Assembly (NCBI RefSeq): GCF_015265435.1
Contig: NZ_JABJWH010000010.1
Location: 243,688-307,687, forward strand
DNA: 64,000 nucleotides
DNA from: Alloalcanivorax profundimaris
GTDB lineage: Bacteria; Pseudomonadota; Gammaproteobacteria; Pseudomonadales; Alcanivoracaceae
Direction: 5' to 3'
Below are positions 1-9,649 of this stretch, piece by piece. The first letter of the stretch is position 1. Each line of letters starts with the position of its first letter. A model generated the notes under the pieces. The model made no database searches. It worked only from the letters and a program-made list of their open reading frames with translations, and was not told the origin of the DNA. Position numbers and translations under genes: made by a program.

Positions 1-90
1 TCCCGATTGCCCATAACGGCAAGGTGGGATTGTGCAGTAAATTACGGATGACACCTAGAAACTGCGTCACATATTCCCGCTAAGTATTCA

Positions 91-1107
91 TCACAGATAG
101 TCTTTTAGCAACGTCTCCACCAGCAGGACCGCATTGTAGGCGGCGCCGGTCTTGATGTTGTCGGCCACGGTCCAGAAGCTGAGCGCGCCCTGGCCGTCGA
201 TATCCTCGCGAACCCGGGCCAGCCGCACGCCCAGATCGCCACGGATCTGGGTCACCGGGGAGGCGCTGTCCGCCTCGCCGCCCTCGTCCATCTGCAGGCC
301 CGGCGCCCGCTCCCAGCAGGCCTCCGCCTGGGCCAGCGCCAGCGGCAGGGTACCCTGCACCACCACGGTCTGGGCGATGCCGTGGAACACCGGCACCTGC
401 ACGCAGCTCACGTCCACCGCCAGTTGCGGCTGGGCCAGCACCCGACGGGTCTCCAGCATCAGCTTGAGCTCCTCGCTGGTGTAGCCGTTGTCCTGGGGGC
501 TGCCGGCCACCGGCAGCAGGTTGAAGGCGTGCTGCGGCTCACCGCCCTCCTCCGCGTCCAGGCCATTGAGCAGCCTGGCGCTTTGCCGGGCGAGCCGCTC
601 CACCCCGTTGCGGCCGGCGGCGGAGGCGCCCTGCAGCTGGGTCACGGAAACCCGCGTCAGATCGCCCAGCTCCAGCAGCGGCTTGAGGGCCAGCAATAGT
701 TGCACGGTGGCCGCGTCCGGCGCCGCCACGATATTACGCTCCCGGGCGGCGCCGAGCTGCTCCTCATTGACCCCGGCGGCCACCAGGGGCACGTCCGGCT
801 CGTAACGGAACGCCGGCGACAAATCCAGAACCAGGGCACCGGCGTCCGCGGCCCGGGGCGCCAGTTCCTGGGACACGCGCGCGCCGGCGGCGAACACCGC
901 CAGCTGCACGCGGGAGAAATCGAAATCCTCGGCCTTGCCCACCTTCAGGCCGCGCTTGCCCACCTGAAGTGTCTTGCCGAGGCTGTTGTCGGAGGCCAGA
1001 ACGAACAACTCGCCGACCGGAAGATTCCGGTCAGCGAGCAGTTCGAGAAAGGCCTCGCCCACCAGGCCGGTGGCACCCACCACGGCCAGATCGACGGTGC
1101 TTGTCAT
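91..1107 (-). CDS. usg: USG-1-like aspartate-semialdehyde dehydrogenase paralogue
   Basis: A 338-residue protein of the semialdehyde dehydrogenase fold. The N-terminal Rossmann motif GATGLVGEAF (about residues 11-20) should bind NAD(P). At the site where true Asd enzymes carry the catalytic cysteine (about residue 132) this protein reads APDAAT, so the nucleophile is missing and it is unlikely to be a working Asd. This is known for USG-1 proteins, whose role is unclear. I chose the ATG at 1107 because it overlaps the asd stop codon by one base (TGATG), which implies translational coupling; upstream in-frame codons lie inside asd. The same asd-usg order occurs in Pseudomonas, where fimV follows; here the window ends first. 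Confidence 0.85.
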   Translation of the reverse strand: MTSTVDLAVVGATGLVGEAFLELLADRNLPVGELFVLASDNSLGKTLQVGKRGLKVGKAEDFDFSRVQLAVFAAGARVSQELAPRAADAGALVLDLSPAFRYEPDVPLVAAGVNEEQLGAARERNIVAAPDAATVQLLLALKPLLELGDLTRVSVTQLQGASAAGRNGVERLARQSARLLNGLDAEEGGEPQHAFNLLPVAGSPQDNGYTSEELKLMLETRRVLAQPQLAVDVSCVQVPVFHGIAQTVVVQGTLPLALAQAEACWERAPGLQMDEGGEADSASPVTQIRGDLGVRLARVREDIDGQGALSFWTVADNIKTGAAYNAVLLVETLLKDYL

Positions 1108-2219
1108 CAGTGCTCCATAAGAATGCGCAGCATGCGGCGCAGCGGTTCGGCGGCGCCCCACAGCAGCTGATCGCCGACGGTGAAGGCGTTCAGGAATTCA
1201 CCGCCCATGTTGAGCTTGCGCAGCCGGCCCACGGGCACGCCCAGGGTACCGGTAACGGCGGTGGGCGTCAGGTCGCGCAGGGTGGCTTCCTTCTCGTTCG
1301 GTACCACCTTGACCCAGTCGTTGGCCTGGCCGACCAGGTCATCGACCTCGTCCAGGGGCACGTCCTTGGTCAGCTTCACGGTCAGCGCCTGGGCGTGGCA
1401 GCGCATGGCGCCGATGCGCACGCAGGTGCCGTCCAGGGGAATCGGCTGGTCGCCGCGACCGAGGATTTTGTTGGTTTCCGCCTGGGCTTTCCACTCTTCC
1501 TTGCTCTGGCCGTTTTCCATTTCCTTGTCGATCCAGGGCAGCAGGGAGCCGGCCAGCGGGAAACCGAAGTGTTCATGGGGCAGCTTGTCGTCGCGCATGG
1601 TGGCCGCCACCTGGCGGTCGATGTCGAGAATGGCGCTGGACGGGTTGGCCAGCTGCTCGGAAACGTCGCCGTGGATGGCGCCCATCTGCGCGATCAGCTC
1701 GCGCATGTTCTGGGCACCGGCGCCGGAGGCCGCCTGGTAGGTCTGGGCGCTGGCCCACTCCACCAGGCCGGCGTTGAACAGACCGCCGAGGGCCATCAGC
1801 ATCAGGCTCACGGTGCAGTTGCCGCCCACGTAATCCTTGACGCCCTTGTCCAGGGCTTGGTCGATGACGCCCCGGTTGACCGGGTCCAGCACGATCACGC
1901 TGTTGTCCGCCATGCGCAGGGCGGAGGCGGCGTCGATCCAGTAGCCGTCCCAGCCGGCTTCGCGCAGCTTGGGGTACACCTCGTTGGTGTAGTCGCCACC
2001 CTGACAGGTGACGATCACGTCCAGCCGCTTGAGTTCATCGATGCTCTTGGCGTCGCCGAGCACCGGAATGTCCTTGCCCACGTCCGGGCCTTGCTGGCCC
2101 ACCTGGGAGGTGGAGAAAAATACCGGCTCGATGTCCTTGAAGTCGTTCTCCGCGCGCATGCGGTCCATGAGCACGGAGCCCACCATGCCACGCCAACCTA
2201 CAAAACCGACTTTCTTCAT
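1107..2219 (-). CDS. asd: Aspartate-semialdehyde dehydrogenase
   Basis: A 370-residue cytoplasmic enzyme reducing aspartyl phosphate to aspartate semialdehyde, the branch point to lysine/diaminopimelate, threonine and methionine. The N-terminus has the NADP-binding [10 protein letters not shown] motif of the gammaproteobacterial Asd type. The catalytic cysteine is visible at residue 135 in GGNCTVSLM. Length matches the family. A GGGAG ribosome site precedes the ATG. It lies 72 bases after leuB and overlaps usg by one base, so leucine and aspartate-family genes probably share a transcript. No internal anomaly is seen. Confidence 0.97.
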   Translation of the reverse strand: MKKVGFVGWRGMVGSVLMDRMRAENDFKDIEPVFFSTSQVGQQGPDVGKDIPVLGDAKSIDELKRLDVIVTCQGGDYTNEVYPKLREAGWDGYWIDAASALRMADNSVIVLDPVNRGVIDQALDKGVKDYVGGNCTVSLMLMALGGLFNAGLVEWASAQTYQAASGAGAQNMRELIAQMGAIHGDVSEQLANPSSAILDIDRQVAATMRDDKLPHEHFGFPLAGSLLPWIDKEMENGQSKEEWKAQAETNKILGRGDQPIPLDGTCVRIGAMRCHAQALTVKLTKDVPLDEVDDLVGQANDWVKVVPNEKEATLRDLTPTAVTGTLGVPVGRLRKLNMGGEFLNAFTVGDQLLWGAAEPLRRMLRILMEH

Positions 2220-2291
2220 TGAGTCTGTTCTCCCGAAGAGCGTGCCGCCCTTCTCTATCTTCTATGGATGAACGGGGTGGCGACCCGGCGG

Positions 2292-3368
2292 TCAGCCGTT
2301 GGCCAAGGCCTCGGCGACGGCGGCGCCCATTTCCCCGGTGCTCACCTTGCGGGTGCCCTCGGTGTGAATATCCGCGGTTCGCAGTCCCTGATCCAGCACC
2401 TTTTCCACCGCCGCCTCGATGGCGTCGGCCACATCGCCGCGCTGAAGGCTGTAGCGCATCAGCATGGCCAGCGACATGATCGTCGCCAGCGGGTTGGCGA
2501 GGCCCTGCCCGGCGATGTCCGGCGCCGAGCCGTGGCAGGGTTCGTACAGGCCCTTGCGGTTTTCGTCCAGGGACGCGGAGGGCAGCATGCCGATGGAGCC
2601 GGTGAGCATGGCGGCTTCATCGGAAAGGATGTCACCGAACAGGTTGCCGGTCACGATGACATCGAAATTCTTGGGCGCGCGCACCAGCTGCATGGCGGCG
2701 TTGTCCACGTACATGTGCGACAGCTCGATCTCCGGGTAGGCCTTGGCCTCCTCGGTGACCACTTCCTTCCACAGCTCGGTGACTTCCAGCACATTGGCCT
2801 TGTCCACGGAGCACACGCGCTTGCCGCGCTGCATGGCCAGGTCGAAGGCGACCCGGGCGATGCGCTTCATTTCCGATTCGGAATACACATAGGTGTTGAA
2901 GCCCACCCGCTCGCCGTTCTCTTCCTTGATGCCGCGCGGCTGGCCGAAGTAAATGCCGCCGGTGAGCTCGCGCACGATCAGGATGTCGAGCCCGGACACC
3001 ACTTCCGGCTTGAGGCTGGAGGCGCCGGCCAGTTGCGGGAACAGAATGGCCGGGCGCAGGTTGGCGAACAGGCCGAGCGACGAACGCAGTCGCAGCAGGC
3101 CGCGCTCCGGTCGCTTGTCGCGCTCCAGGGTGTCCCACTTGGGCCCGCCGATGCTGCCGAACAGGATGGCGTCGGCGGCGCGCGCTTTCTCCAGGGTACC
3201 CTCGGGCAGCGGATCGCCCTCGGCGTCGCAGGCGGCCCCGCCCACCAGACCGTGGTCCAGCTCGATGTCCAGACCGAAGCGGGCCTGGGCGGCGTCCAGC
3301 ACGCGCAGGGCTTCGTCCACGATTTCCGGGCCAATCCCGTCGCCGGGCAATACCAGAATACGGCTCAT
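2292..3368 (-). CDS. leuB: 3-isopropylmalate dehydrogenase
   Basis: A 358-residue enzyme that oxidatively decarboxylates 3-isopropylmalate to 2-oxoisocaproate with NAD, the third leucine-specific step, in the cytoplasm. The N-terminal GDGIGPEI motif is characteristic of the isocitrate/isopropylmalate dehydrogenase family. The substrate- and metal-binding segment around [19 protein letters not shown] is intact. The ATG at 3368 has an AAGGA ribosome site about 6 bases upstream. It follows a small lipoprotein gene by 31 bases and precedes asd, consistent with a leuC-leuD-lipoprotein-leuB-asd-usg operon. Confidence 0.97.
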   Translation of the reverse strand: MSRILVLPGDGIGPEIVDEALRVLDAAQARFGLDIELDHGLVGGAACDAEGDPLPEGTLEKARAADAILFGSIGGPKWDTLERDKRPERGLLRLRSSLGLFANLRPAILFPQLAGASSLKPEVVSGLDILIVRELTGGIYFGQPRGIKEENGERVGFNTYVYSESEMKRIARVAFDLAMQRGKRVCSVDKANVLEVTELWKEVVTEEAKAYPEIELSHMYVDNAAMQLVRAPKNFDVIVTGNLFGDILSDEAAMLTGSIGMLPSASLDENRKGLYEPCHGSAPDIAGQGLANPLATIMSLAMLMRYSLQRGDVADAIEAAVEKVLDQGLRTADIHTEGTRKVSTGEMGAAVAEALANG

Positions 3369-3399
3369 CCAAATTCCTTAAACTATTGATTCACCCTGC

Positions 3400-3828
3400 T
3401 CAGAACAGGGCCTCGTCATAAACATTGACCACACCACTGCCCGCCGGCACCAGTACTGCGCCGTAGGGCTTGTCGCCCTCGCCTTCGCCGACCCAGATCA
3501 GGTAGTCAGCGCCGGCTTGGAAGTCATGGCTCAGAGTGCCGAAGCGCAAAGTGCCCTGGTGGTCGGCGAAAAATGCCACGTTGTGCTCGCCGGGCTCCAG
3601 AAGCACTCTTTGCTCGCCGCCGTTTTCCGCCAGGCGTTTGCCGTCCACCTTGAAGATCGCCACGGTGCTTTCGCCAGCGCCGCGCTCCCCATTGCTGCCC
3701 AACATGGTCTCTATGCTCAGCCGCGCCTTGGGAGCACCGTCGCCGGGCGGATCGTACAAGGTGGCGCCGGTACACCCGGTGACCACCAATGCCAGGGCCA
3801 GCAGCAGGCCAGCGCTACGAACTCTCAT
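3400..3828 (-). CDS. Small lipoprotein of unknown function inside the leu operon
   Basis: A 142-residue protein with an N-terminal hydrophobic segment ending in the lipobox VTGC, so the mature lipoprotein should start at Cys19. The rest is predicted to be mostly beta strands, with a segment LLEPGEHNVAFFAD resembling surface beta-sandwich proteins; I do not recognise a named family with confidence. It starts 15 bases after the leuD stop with a GAGG ribosome site and ends 31 bases before leuB, so it is probably co-transcribed with leucine genes although no link to leucine synthesis is evident. In Pseudomonas the gene at this spot encodes a different kind of protein, so this position seems variable. 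Confidence 0.8.
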   Translation of the reverse strand: MRVRSAGLLLALALVVTGCTGATLYDPPGDGAPKARLSIETMLGSNGERGAGESTVAIFKVDGKRLAENGGEQRVLLEPGEHNVAFFADHQGTLRFGTLSHDFQAGADYLIWVGEGEGDKPYGAVLVPAGSGVVNVYDEALF

Positions 3829-3843
3829 TGCTGCCTCTGTACT

Positions 3844-4497
3844 CTATTGCTGTTGCGGCTCCTGAAAAACCCAGGGCTCGGCGGCCTGGCGGCGACTTTC
3901 GTAGGCACGGATGGCGTCCGCCTGCTGCAGGGACAGACCGATCTCGTCGAGACCATTGAGCAGGCAGTGCTTGCGGAAGCCGTCGATGTCGAACGGCAGC
4001 GCCTCGCCGTCCGGGGTCAGCACCTGCTGATTTTCCAGATCGACGGTAAGCCGGAAGTCGTCGCTGGCCGCCTCGGCCTTGAAAAGGTTCTCAACGGTAG
4101 CGTCCGGCAACACGATCGGCAACAGGCCGTTCTTGAAGCAGTTGTTGTAGAAAATGTCGGCGTAGCTGGGCGCGATGATCGCCTTGAAGCCGAAATCCAT
4201 GAGCGCCCAGGGGGCATGCTCGCGGCTCGAACCACAGCCGAAGTTGCGGCGGGTGATGAGCACGCTGGCACCCTGATATTGGGGCTTGTTGAGCACGAAG
4301 TCCGGGTTTTTCGGACGCGCGTCGTTGTCCTGGCCCGGGTAGCCCTCGTCCAGGTAGCGCCACTCGTCGAACAGGTTGGGGCCAAAGCCGGTGCGCTTGA
4401 TGGACTTCAGGAACTGCTTGGGAATGATCTGATCGGTGTCCACGTTGGCGCGGTCCAGCGGCGCCACCAGGCCGGTATGTTTAACGAATTTTTCCAT
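3844..4497 (-). CDS. leuD: 3-isopropylmalate dehydratase small subunit
   Basis: A 217-residue small (swivel) subunit of isopropylmalate isomerase, which converts 2-isopropylmalate to 3-isopropylmalate with LeuC. The conserved [14 protein letters not shown] segment and the early [11 protein letters not shown] segment are present. I start at the ATG at 4497 because an AAGGAG site lies about 8 bases upstream; an in-frame GTG two codons earlier (4503) is too close to that site. It begins 12 bases after the leuC stop, so the two subunits are made together. Confidence 0.96.
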   Translation of the reverse strand: MEKFVKHTGLVAPLDRANVDTDQIIPKQFLKSIKRTGFGPNLFDEWRYLDEGYPGQDNDARPKNPDFVLNKPQYQGASVLITRRNFGCGSSREHAPWALMDFGFKAIIAPSYADIFYNNCFKNGLLPIVLPDATVENLFKAEAASDDFRLTVDLENQQVLTPDGEALPFDIDGFRKHCLLNGLDEIGLSLQQADAIRAYESRRQAAEPWVFQEPQQQ

Positions 4498-4509
4498 GAC
4501 CACCGCTCC

Positions 4510-5925
4510 TTAGGCGTCCAAATCACGAATGTCGACGAAGTGGCCGGCCACCGCGGCGGCGGCGGCCATGGCCGGGCTAACCAGATGGGTACGGCCGCCG
4601 TTACCCTGGCGCCCCTCGAAGTTACGGTTGGAGGTGGACGCGCAGTGCTCGCCGGGCTGCAACCGGTCCGGGTTCATCGCCAGGCACATGGAACAGCCGG
4701 GTTGGCGCCATTCGAAACCGGCCTCCAGGAAGATCTTGTCCAGCCCTTCCCGTTCGGCTTGCTGTTTGACCACCCCGGAGCCGGGCACCACCAGCACCTG
4801 CTTCACCGAGTCCGCTTTCTTGCGGCCCTTGACCACCTCGGCGGCGGCGCGCAGGTCCTCGATGCGAGAGTTGGTGCAGGAACCGATGAACACCCGGTCC
4901 ACGCGAATGTCGCTGACCTTGATGCCCGGCTCCAGGCCCATGTATTCATAGGCGCGCTGCATGCCGGAACGCTTCACTTCGTCCTGCTCGGCGTCGGGAT
5001 CCGGCAACAGCGCGTCCACCGCCACCACCATCTCCGGGCTGGTGCCCCAGGACACCTGCGGCCGGATGTCGGCGGCGTCGATCTTCACTTCAGTGTCGAA
5101 TACCGCGTCGTCGTCGGACACCAGGGTGCGCCAGTAGGCTTCCGCCTTGTCCCAGTCCGCGCCCTTGGGCGCCGCCGGACGACCGCGCACGTACTCGATG
5201 GTGGTGTCGTCCACCGCCACCATGCCGGCGCGGGCACCGGCCTCGATGGACATATTGCAGACCGTCATGCGGCCTTCCAGACTCAGTGAGCGGATCGCGC
5301 TGCCGGCGAACTCGATGGCATGGCCGGTGCCGCCGGCGGTGCCGATCACGCCGATGATGTGCAGCACCACGTCCTTGGCGGTGACGCCGGGGCCCAGGTC
5401 GCCGTCCACCTGCACGCGCATGTTCTTCATCTTGCTGGCCACCAGGGTCTGGGTGGCCAGCACATGCTCCACTTCACTGGTGCCGATGCCGTGGGCAAGA
5501 CAGGCCAGCGCGCCGTTGGTGGAGGTGTGGGAATCGCCGCACACCACCGTCATGCCCGGCAGTACCGCGCCCTGCTCCGGCGCCATCACGTGCACGATGC
5601 CCTGGCGCACGTCGCCAATGCCGTACTCGGTGATGCCGAACTCGCGGGTATTGTCCTGCAGGGTGGTGACCTGAATGCGCGAGGTCTCGTCCTCGATGTC
5701 GGCGGCGCTGTCGAACGGCGTGGTCGGCACGTTGTGGTCGATGGTGGCCACCGAGGCGCCGGCGCGCCACGGCTGCCGGCCAGCCAGACGCAGGCCCTCG
5801 AACGCCTGCGGCGAGGTCACCTCGTGGATGATCTGCCGGTCGATGTAAATCAACGCCGAGCCGTCCTCGCGTTCGGCGACCAGGTGGGCGTCCCACAATT
5901 TGTCGTAAAGCGTTTTGCCAGCCAT
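4510..5925 (-). CDS. leuC: 3-isopropylmalate dehydratase large subunit
   Basis: A 471-residue aconitase-family protein, the catalytic [4Fe-4S] subunit of isopropylmalate isomerase. Cluster ligands are visible as the Cys of [12 protein letters not shown] and the two Cys of CSMCLAMN. Other family marks are [11 protein letters not shown] and the N-terminal [14 protein letters not shown]. That start (5925) fits the usual length. An open frame continues upstream through the antisense strand of the LysR gene but has no coding support. It is the first gene of the leu operon, and the 138-base gap to the divergent LysR gene holds its likely promoter. Confidence 0.97.
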   Translation of the reverse strand: MAGKTLYDKLWDAHLVAEREDGSALIYIDRQIIHEVTSPQAFEGLRLAGRQPWRAGASVATIDHNVPTTPFDSAADIEDETSRIQVTTLQDNTREFGITEYGIGDVRQGIVHVMAPEQGAVLPGMTVVCGDSHTSTNGALACLAHGIGTSEVEHVLATQTLVASKMKNMRVQVDGDLGPGVTAKDVVLHIIGVIGTAGGTGHAIEFAGSAIRSLSLEGRMTVCNMSIEAGARAGMVAVDDTTIEYVRGRPAAPKGADWDKAEAYWRTLVSDDDAVFDTEVKIDAADIRPQVSWGTSPEMVVAVDALLPDPDAEQDEVKRSGMQRAYEYMGLEPGIKVSDIRVDRVFIGSCTNSRIEDLRAAAEVVKGRKKADSVKQVLVVPGSGVVKQQAEREGLDKIFLEAGFEWRQPGCSMCLAMNPDRLQPGEHCASTSNRNFEGRQGNGGRTHLVSPAMAAAAAVAGHFVDIRDLDA

Positions 5926-6063
5926 AGGTCCTCGTCCTGGTCCTGGTTCAAAAAGGGGAATCTTCAGGGTAGACACACCATACGCAGGGGCATTCGATAA
6001 TTCCAATTCATATTTTTTATGTTTAGGATTCCAGATGGTTATCCATAAGCGACCGGGAATTCC
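5926..6063. promoter_or_regulatory. Divergent leuC/LysR control region with dyad operator
   Basis: This 138-base AT-richer gap separates divergent leuC and LysR genes. It holds a two-fold symmetric element centred on 6015: CATA-N5-TATG (6009-6021) flanked at equal distance by TCC (6002-6004) and GGA (6026-6028). LysR-type regulators bind such interrupted dyads and usually control the divergent neighbour. That this is the operator of the adjacent LysR protein is inferred. Confidence 0.5.
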
Positions 6064-6948
6064 ATGGACACCCACTCCCTCACCGTCTTCATGGCGGTGG
6101 CCGACACCGGCTCCTTCTCCGCCGCCGCGGAACGGCTGTTCCTGACCCAGCCGGCGGTGAGCAAACGCATCGCCCAGCTCGAACAACAGCTCGGCACCCG
6201 GCTGTTCGACCGGGTCGGCCGGCGCATCCGCCTCACCGAAGCCGGCGAGGCCCTGCGGCCCCGCGCCCGCCGCGTGCTGCTGGATCTGGAGGACATGAGC
6301 CGGGCGATCAGCGACCTCACCGGCGGCGTCACCGGTACCCTGCGCATCGGCACCAGCCACCACATCGGCCTGCACCGGCTGCCGCCGGTGCTGCGGCGGT
6401 TTTCCCGCGCTTATCCGGACGTGAAGCTGGATATCCACTTCATCGATTCCGAGGAAGCCTGGGAAGCGGTGCGCCACGGCGACCTGGAGCTGGGCGTGGT
6501 GACCCTGCCGCCGCAACCGGACGGCCGCCTGCACACCCAGGTGGTGTGGAACGACCCGCTGGTGTTCATGGCGGCGCCGGAGCACCCCCTGGCCCGGCTC
6601 GACCGGGTGCCCCTGGACACGCTCACCGGCTACAGCGCCATCCTCCCTTCCCCGGTGACCTTTACCCGCCGCATCGTGGAGAGCCTGTTCCTGGAACGCC
6701 GTCTGGAACTGGACATCTCCATGTCCACCAACTACCTGGAGACCATCCATATGATGGTGTCCATCGGCCTGGGCTGGAGCGTGCTGCCGGAAACCATGCT
6801 CGACGACACCGTGGTGCGCCTGAACGTATCGGACTCGCTGCCGGTGCGCCGGCTGGGCGTGGTCTCCCACCCGGGCCGCACCCGCTCCAACGCGGCGCGG
6901 GCCTTCATGGCCACCCTGGAGGAAAGCGCGGCGAACGCGTTACAATAG
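6064..6948 (+). CDS. LysR-family transcriptional regulator divergent from leuC
   Basis: A 294-residue regulator with the typical LysR winged helix-turn-helix at about residues 3-62 ([20 protein letters not shown] followed by [10 protein letters not shown]) and a C-terminal effector-binding domain of the periplasmic-binding fold. It lies back to back with leuC, as in Pseudomonas, so control of leuCD and possibly of its own promoter is the natural guess; the inducer could be a leucine-pathway intermediate but nothing in the sequence fixes it. The start is the ATG at 6064. An ABC-F gene follows after 122 bases. Confidence 0.92.
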   Translation: MDTHSLTVFMAVADTGSFSAAAERLFLTQPAVSKRIAQLEQQLGTRLFDRVGRRIRLTEAGEALRPRARRVLLDLEDMSRAISDLTGGVTGTLRIGTSHHIGLHRLPPVLRRFSRAYPDVKLDIHFIDSEEAWEAVRHGDLELGVVTLPPQPDGRLHTQVVWNDPLVFMAAPEHPLARLDRVPLDTLTGYSAILPSPVTFTRRIVESLFLERRLELDISMSTNYLETIHMMVSIGLGWSVLPETMLDDTVVRLNVSDSLPVRRLGVVSHPGRTRSNAARAFMATLEESAANALQ

Positions 6949-7070
6949 TCGTCCGCTTATCCGCTTCGAGGTGTTCGTCCAATGCGCCATTGATGCCGCC
7001 GTCTCCCCGACGGCCAGTCTCCACCGGCCCCCATACGCAGGGGGAGAACCTGGCATCCCTGGACATCCGC

Positions 7071-8366
7071 ATGACGAATCCGACTATCACGCTGCACGAC
7101 GTGTCCTTCGTGCTCCCGGACGGCCGCCCGCTGTTCGCCGATCTGAATGAAACCCTGGACGCCACCCGTACCGGCCTGGTGGGCCGCAACGGCGTGGGCA
7201 AGTCCGTGCTGGCGCGCATCCTGGCCGGGCTGCAGCCCCCCACCACCGGCCACTGCGCGCGATCCGGCCCGGTGCACTACCTGGCCCAGCGGGTGACGCC
7301 GCCGCCGGGCAGCACCGTGGCCGACCTGGCGGGCGTGGCGGAAAGCCTGGCCGCCCTGGCCCGCATCGAAGCCGGCGGCGCCGCCGGCGCCGACTTCGAA
7401 CGGGTGGGCGATCGCTGGGACCTGCGCGAACGGTTGCAAGCCGCCCTGCGGCGAGCGGGCCTGCCTTGGCTGGACCCGGCCACCCCAGCGGCCCGGCTCA
7501 GCGGCGGCCAGGCCATGCGCGTGGCCCTGGCCGGCGCCCTGCTCAGCGAGGCGGACTTTCTGATCCTGGACGAGCCCAGCAACCACCTGGACCGGCCCGG
7601 CCGCCTCGCCCTGATTGATCAGCTACGCGCCTGGCCCCGGGGCCTGCTGGTGATCAGCCATGACCGCCGCCTGCTCGGCGACATGGAACGGATTCTGGAG
7701 CTCTCGCCCCAGGGCCTGCGCCGTTACGGTGGCGACTACCGGTTCTACGCCGAGCGCAAAGCCGAGGAGCACGCCCAGGCCGAGCAGACCCTGGCCCGCC
7801 GCAAGCACGAGCGGCGCCGGGAAGAAGCCGCTCTGCGCCAGCAACAGGAACGCCAGCAACGGCGCCGGGCGCGCGGCGACCGCCACGGCAAACAGGCAAA
7901 CCAGGCCCGCGTGCTGCTGGACGGCCAGAAGGAACGCAGCGAACACAGCACCGGCAAGCTGCGCCGCCAACACGCCGCCACCCGGGAACGGCTGCGCGCC
8001 GCCAATCGCGGCGCCGCGGACAGCGACCTGCGCATGCGTCTCGCCCAGCTGGGGCTCGACGCCGACACCATCGCCGCGCCCCGCGCCGCGCTCAGCGGCG
8101 GCGAGCGCCTCAAGGCGGCGCTCGCCTGTGTGCTCTACGCCGACCCGCCGCCGCGCCTGTTGCTGCTGGACGAACCCGGTAACCACCTGGATCTGCCCTC
8201 GCTGAATGCCCTGGAAACCCTGCTGCGCGCTTACCGGGGCGCCCTGGTGGTGGTGTCCCACGACGACGCCTTCCTGGCGCGCCTCGGCCTCACCGAAGAG
8301 CTGACCGCCACGGACGAGGGCTGGGCACTGACGCCGTGGCACCCCGTGGAGCGGGACCGGTCTTGA
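7071..8366 (+). CDS. ABC-F family ATPase with internally deleted second nucleotide-binding domain
   Basis: A 431-residue soluble ABC protein without membrane segments. The first ATPase domain is complete: Walker A GRNGVGKS at 38-45, signature LSGGQ at 143-147, Walker B LILDEPSNHLD at about 164. A charged, Arg/Gln-rich linker (about 225-310) follows. The second domain keeps LSGGE (341-345), LLLLDEPGNHLD and the SHDDAF switch but has no Walker A or Q-loop; the linker runs straight into the signature region. ABC-F proteins usually have two full domains and about 520-640 residues, so roughly 100 residues are missing, in frame. These proteins act on the ribosome. Start choice is moderate because the nearest purine-rich site is about 25 bases upstream. 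Confidence 0.85.
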   Translation: MTNPTITLHDVSFVLPDGRPLFADLNETLDATRTGLVGRNGVGKSVLARILAGLQPPTTGHCARSGPVHYLAQRVTPPPGSTVADLAGVAESLAALARIEAGGAAGADFERVGDRWDLRERLQAALRRAGLPWLDPATPAARLSGGQAMRVALAGALLSEADFLILDEPSNHLDRPGRLALIDQLRAWPRGLLVISHDRRLLGDMERILELSPQGLRRYGGDYRFYAERKAEEHAQAEQTLARRKHERRREEAALRQQQERQQRRRARGDRHGKQANQARVLLDGQKERSEHSTGKLRRQHAATRERLRAANRGAADSDLRMRLAQLGLDADTIAAPRAALSGGERLKAALACVLYADPPPRLLLLDEPGNHLDLPSLNALETLLRAYRGALVVVSHDDAFLARLGLTEELTATDEGWALTPWHPVERDRS

Positions 8367-8420
8367 CCGGGCCCGCGTTCATCACGCTTTGCGGGAAACC
8401 TACGTTGCCCGGGTATTCGT

Positions 8421-8482
8421 GGTAGGAGCGGCTTTAGCCGCGATCTTCGACGCCTTTTATCGCGGCTAAAGCCGCTCCTACC
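8421..8482. repeat. REP-like palindrome, perfect 23-bp inverted repeat
   Basis: Arms at 8421-8443 and 8460-8482 are perfect reverse complements, separated by 16 bases. Each arm reads GGTAGGAGCGGCTTTAGCCG plus CGA. It sits between the convergent ABC-F and MFS genes and may also work as a transcription barrier or mRNA stabiliser. Other elements with the GTAGGAGCG head occur at about 47760, 52830, 57175 and 63913. Confidence 0.85.
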
Positions 8483-8500
8483 GGTGGCGCCGAGGGCGGC

Positions 8501-9640
8501 TCATCGCCCTTCGGCGGCCACCGGCAGGCGGCTGATCAGGGCGGCGGCGGCCAGGGTGAGCACGCCGGCGATCAGGAAGCAGTACACGCCCAGATGGGGC
8601 CAGGCCAGACCGCTGAGGCCGGAGCCCAGGCCCCAGCCGGCGCCGTAGCCGAGGCTGGAGTACAGCGCCTGGCCCTGGCCGGCGAAGGCGCGGCCGGAGG
8701 CCCGCTGTACCCAGGCGATGCCGCCGGCGTGGAAGCTGGCGTAACTGGCGGAGTGCAGCAGCTGGGCGGCGCCCAGCCAGGGCAGGCTGTCGCCGCACAG
8801 GGCCACCACCAGCCAGCGCACGGTGGCCAGCAGCAGGCAGGTGAGCAGAATGCGGTTGAGGGCGAAGCGGGTCATCAGGCGGTGCATGACCAGGAAGGCC
8901 ACCACCTCGGAGACCACCGCCACCGCCCAGAGCGTGCCCACGGTGAGCTTGCGGAAGCCCATGTCTTCCAGGTGGATGCTGTAGAAGGTGTAGTACGGGC
9001 CGTGGGAGGCCTGCATCAGGAAGGCCACCAGCATGAAGATCTGGATGTCGCGGCGTTTAAGCAGCTTGATCAGACCGCCGTCGGCGTTGCGCCGCGCCTC
9101 GCCTTTCTCCGCCGGCAGCGCCAGGGTGGCCAGCCACAGCAGCCAGAGCAGCGCCGACATCACCCAGGGCAGCAGGGTCATGGGCAGATGGTCCAGGGCC
9201 GCGCCCACCAGGAACACGCAGGTGATGAAGCCCAGCGAGCCCCACACCCGCACCTGGCTGTAGCGGTGGGCCTGGTCGCCCAGGGTGTGCAGGGTGACCA
9301 CCTCGAACTGGGCCAGCACCGCGTTCCAGAAGAAGCTGAACACCGCCAGCAGGATCGCCATGGACCAGATCTGGTCGGCCCAGAACACCGGCAGGAAGGC
9401 CAGCGCCGCCGCCAGGTTGCCGAGCCGGATAATGCGCAGGCGCGCGCCGCTGCGGTCGGCGAGCCAGCCCCACAGGTTGGGGGCCGCCACCTTGGTCAGG
9501 TGGGGCACCGCCATCAGCAGGCCGATGGTGGTGGCGGAGAAGCCCAGGTCCTTGAGGTACAGCGACCAGTAGGGCACCAGGGTGCCCAACAGGCCGAAGT
9601 ACAGGAAATAAAAGGCGGAAAGGCGCCAGTAATACGGCAT
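8501..9640 (-). CDS. MFS transporter (HcaT/LacY-like MFS_1 family)
   Basis: A 379-residue inner membrane protein with about 12 predicted transmembrane helices. It begins MPYYWRLSAFYFLYFGLLGT and carries a cytoplasmic-loop motif around GWLADRSGARLRI after helix 2, typical of the 3-phenylpropionate transporter-like MFS group. The substrate is not deducible. It starts 9 bases after the aroC stop, so it is the last gene of a prmB-aroC-MFS operon; the same neighbour lies beside aroC in Pseudomonas. A REP-like palindrome separates it from the convergent ABC-F gene. Confidence 0.9.
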   Translation of the reverse strand: MPYYWRLSAFYFLYFGLLGTLVPYWSLYLKDLGFSATTIGLLMAVPHLTKVAAPNLWGWLADRSGARLRIIRLGNLAAALAFLPVFWADQIWSMAILLAVFSFFWNAVLAQFEVVTLHTLGDQAHRYSQVRVWGSLGFITCVFLVGAALDHLPMTLLPWVMSALLWLLWLATLALPAEKGEARRNADGGLIKLLKRRDIQIFMLVAFLMQASHGPYYTFYSIHLEDMGFRKLTVGTLWAVAVVSEVVAFLVMHRLMTRFALNRILLTCLLLATVRWLVVALCGDSLPWLGAAQLLHSASYASFHAGGIAWVQRASGRAFAGQGQALYSSLGYGAGWGLGSGLSGLAWPHLGVYCFLIAGVLTLAAAALISRLPVAAEGR

Positions 9641-9649
9641 GCCGATCCC

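Noticed and set aside
5926..6870. Upstream in-frame extension of leuC across the LysR gene
   Set aside because: It runs antisense to a clear LysR gene; the standard leuC start [10 protein letters not shown] is at 5925.
7071..8366. A frameshift or premature stop in the ABC-F gene
   Set aside because: The single frame stays open to a normal end; the missing part is an in-frame deletion.
8421..8482. Possible CRISPR repeat units among the palindromes
   Set aside because: The repeats are dispersed over tens of kilobases, not regularly spaced, and no cas genes exist.
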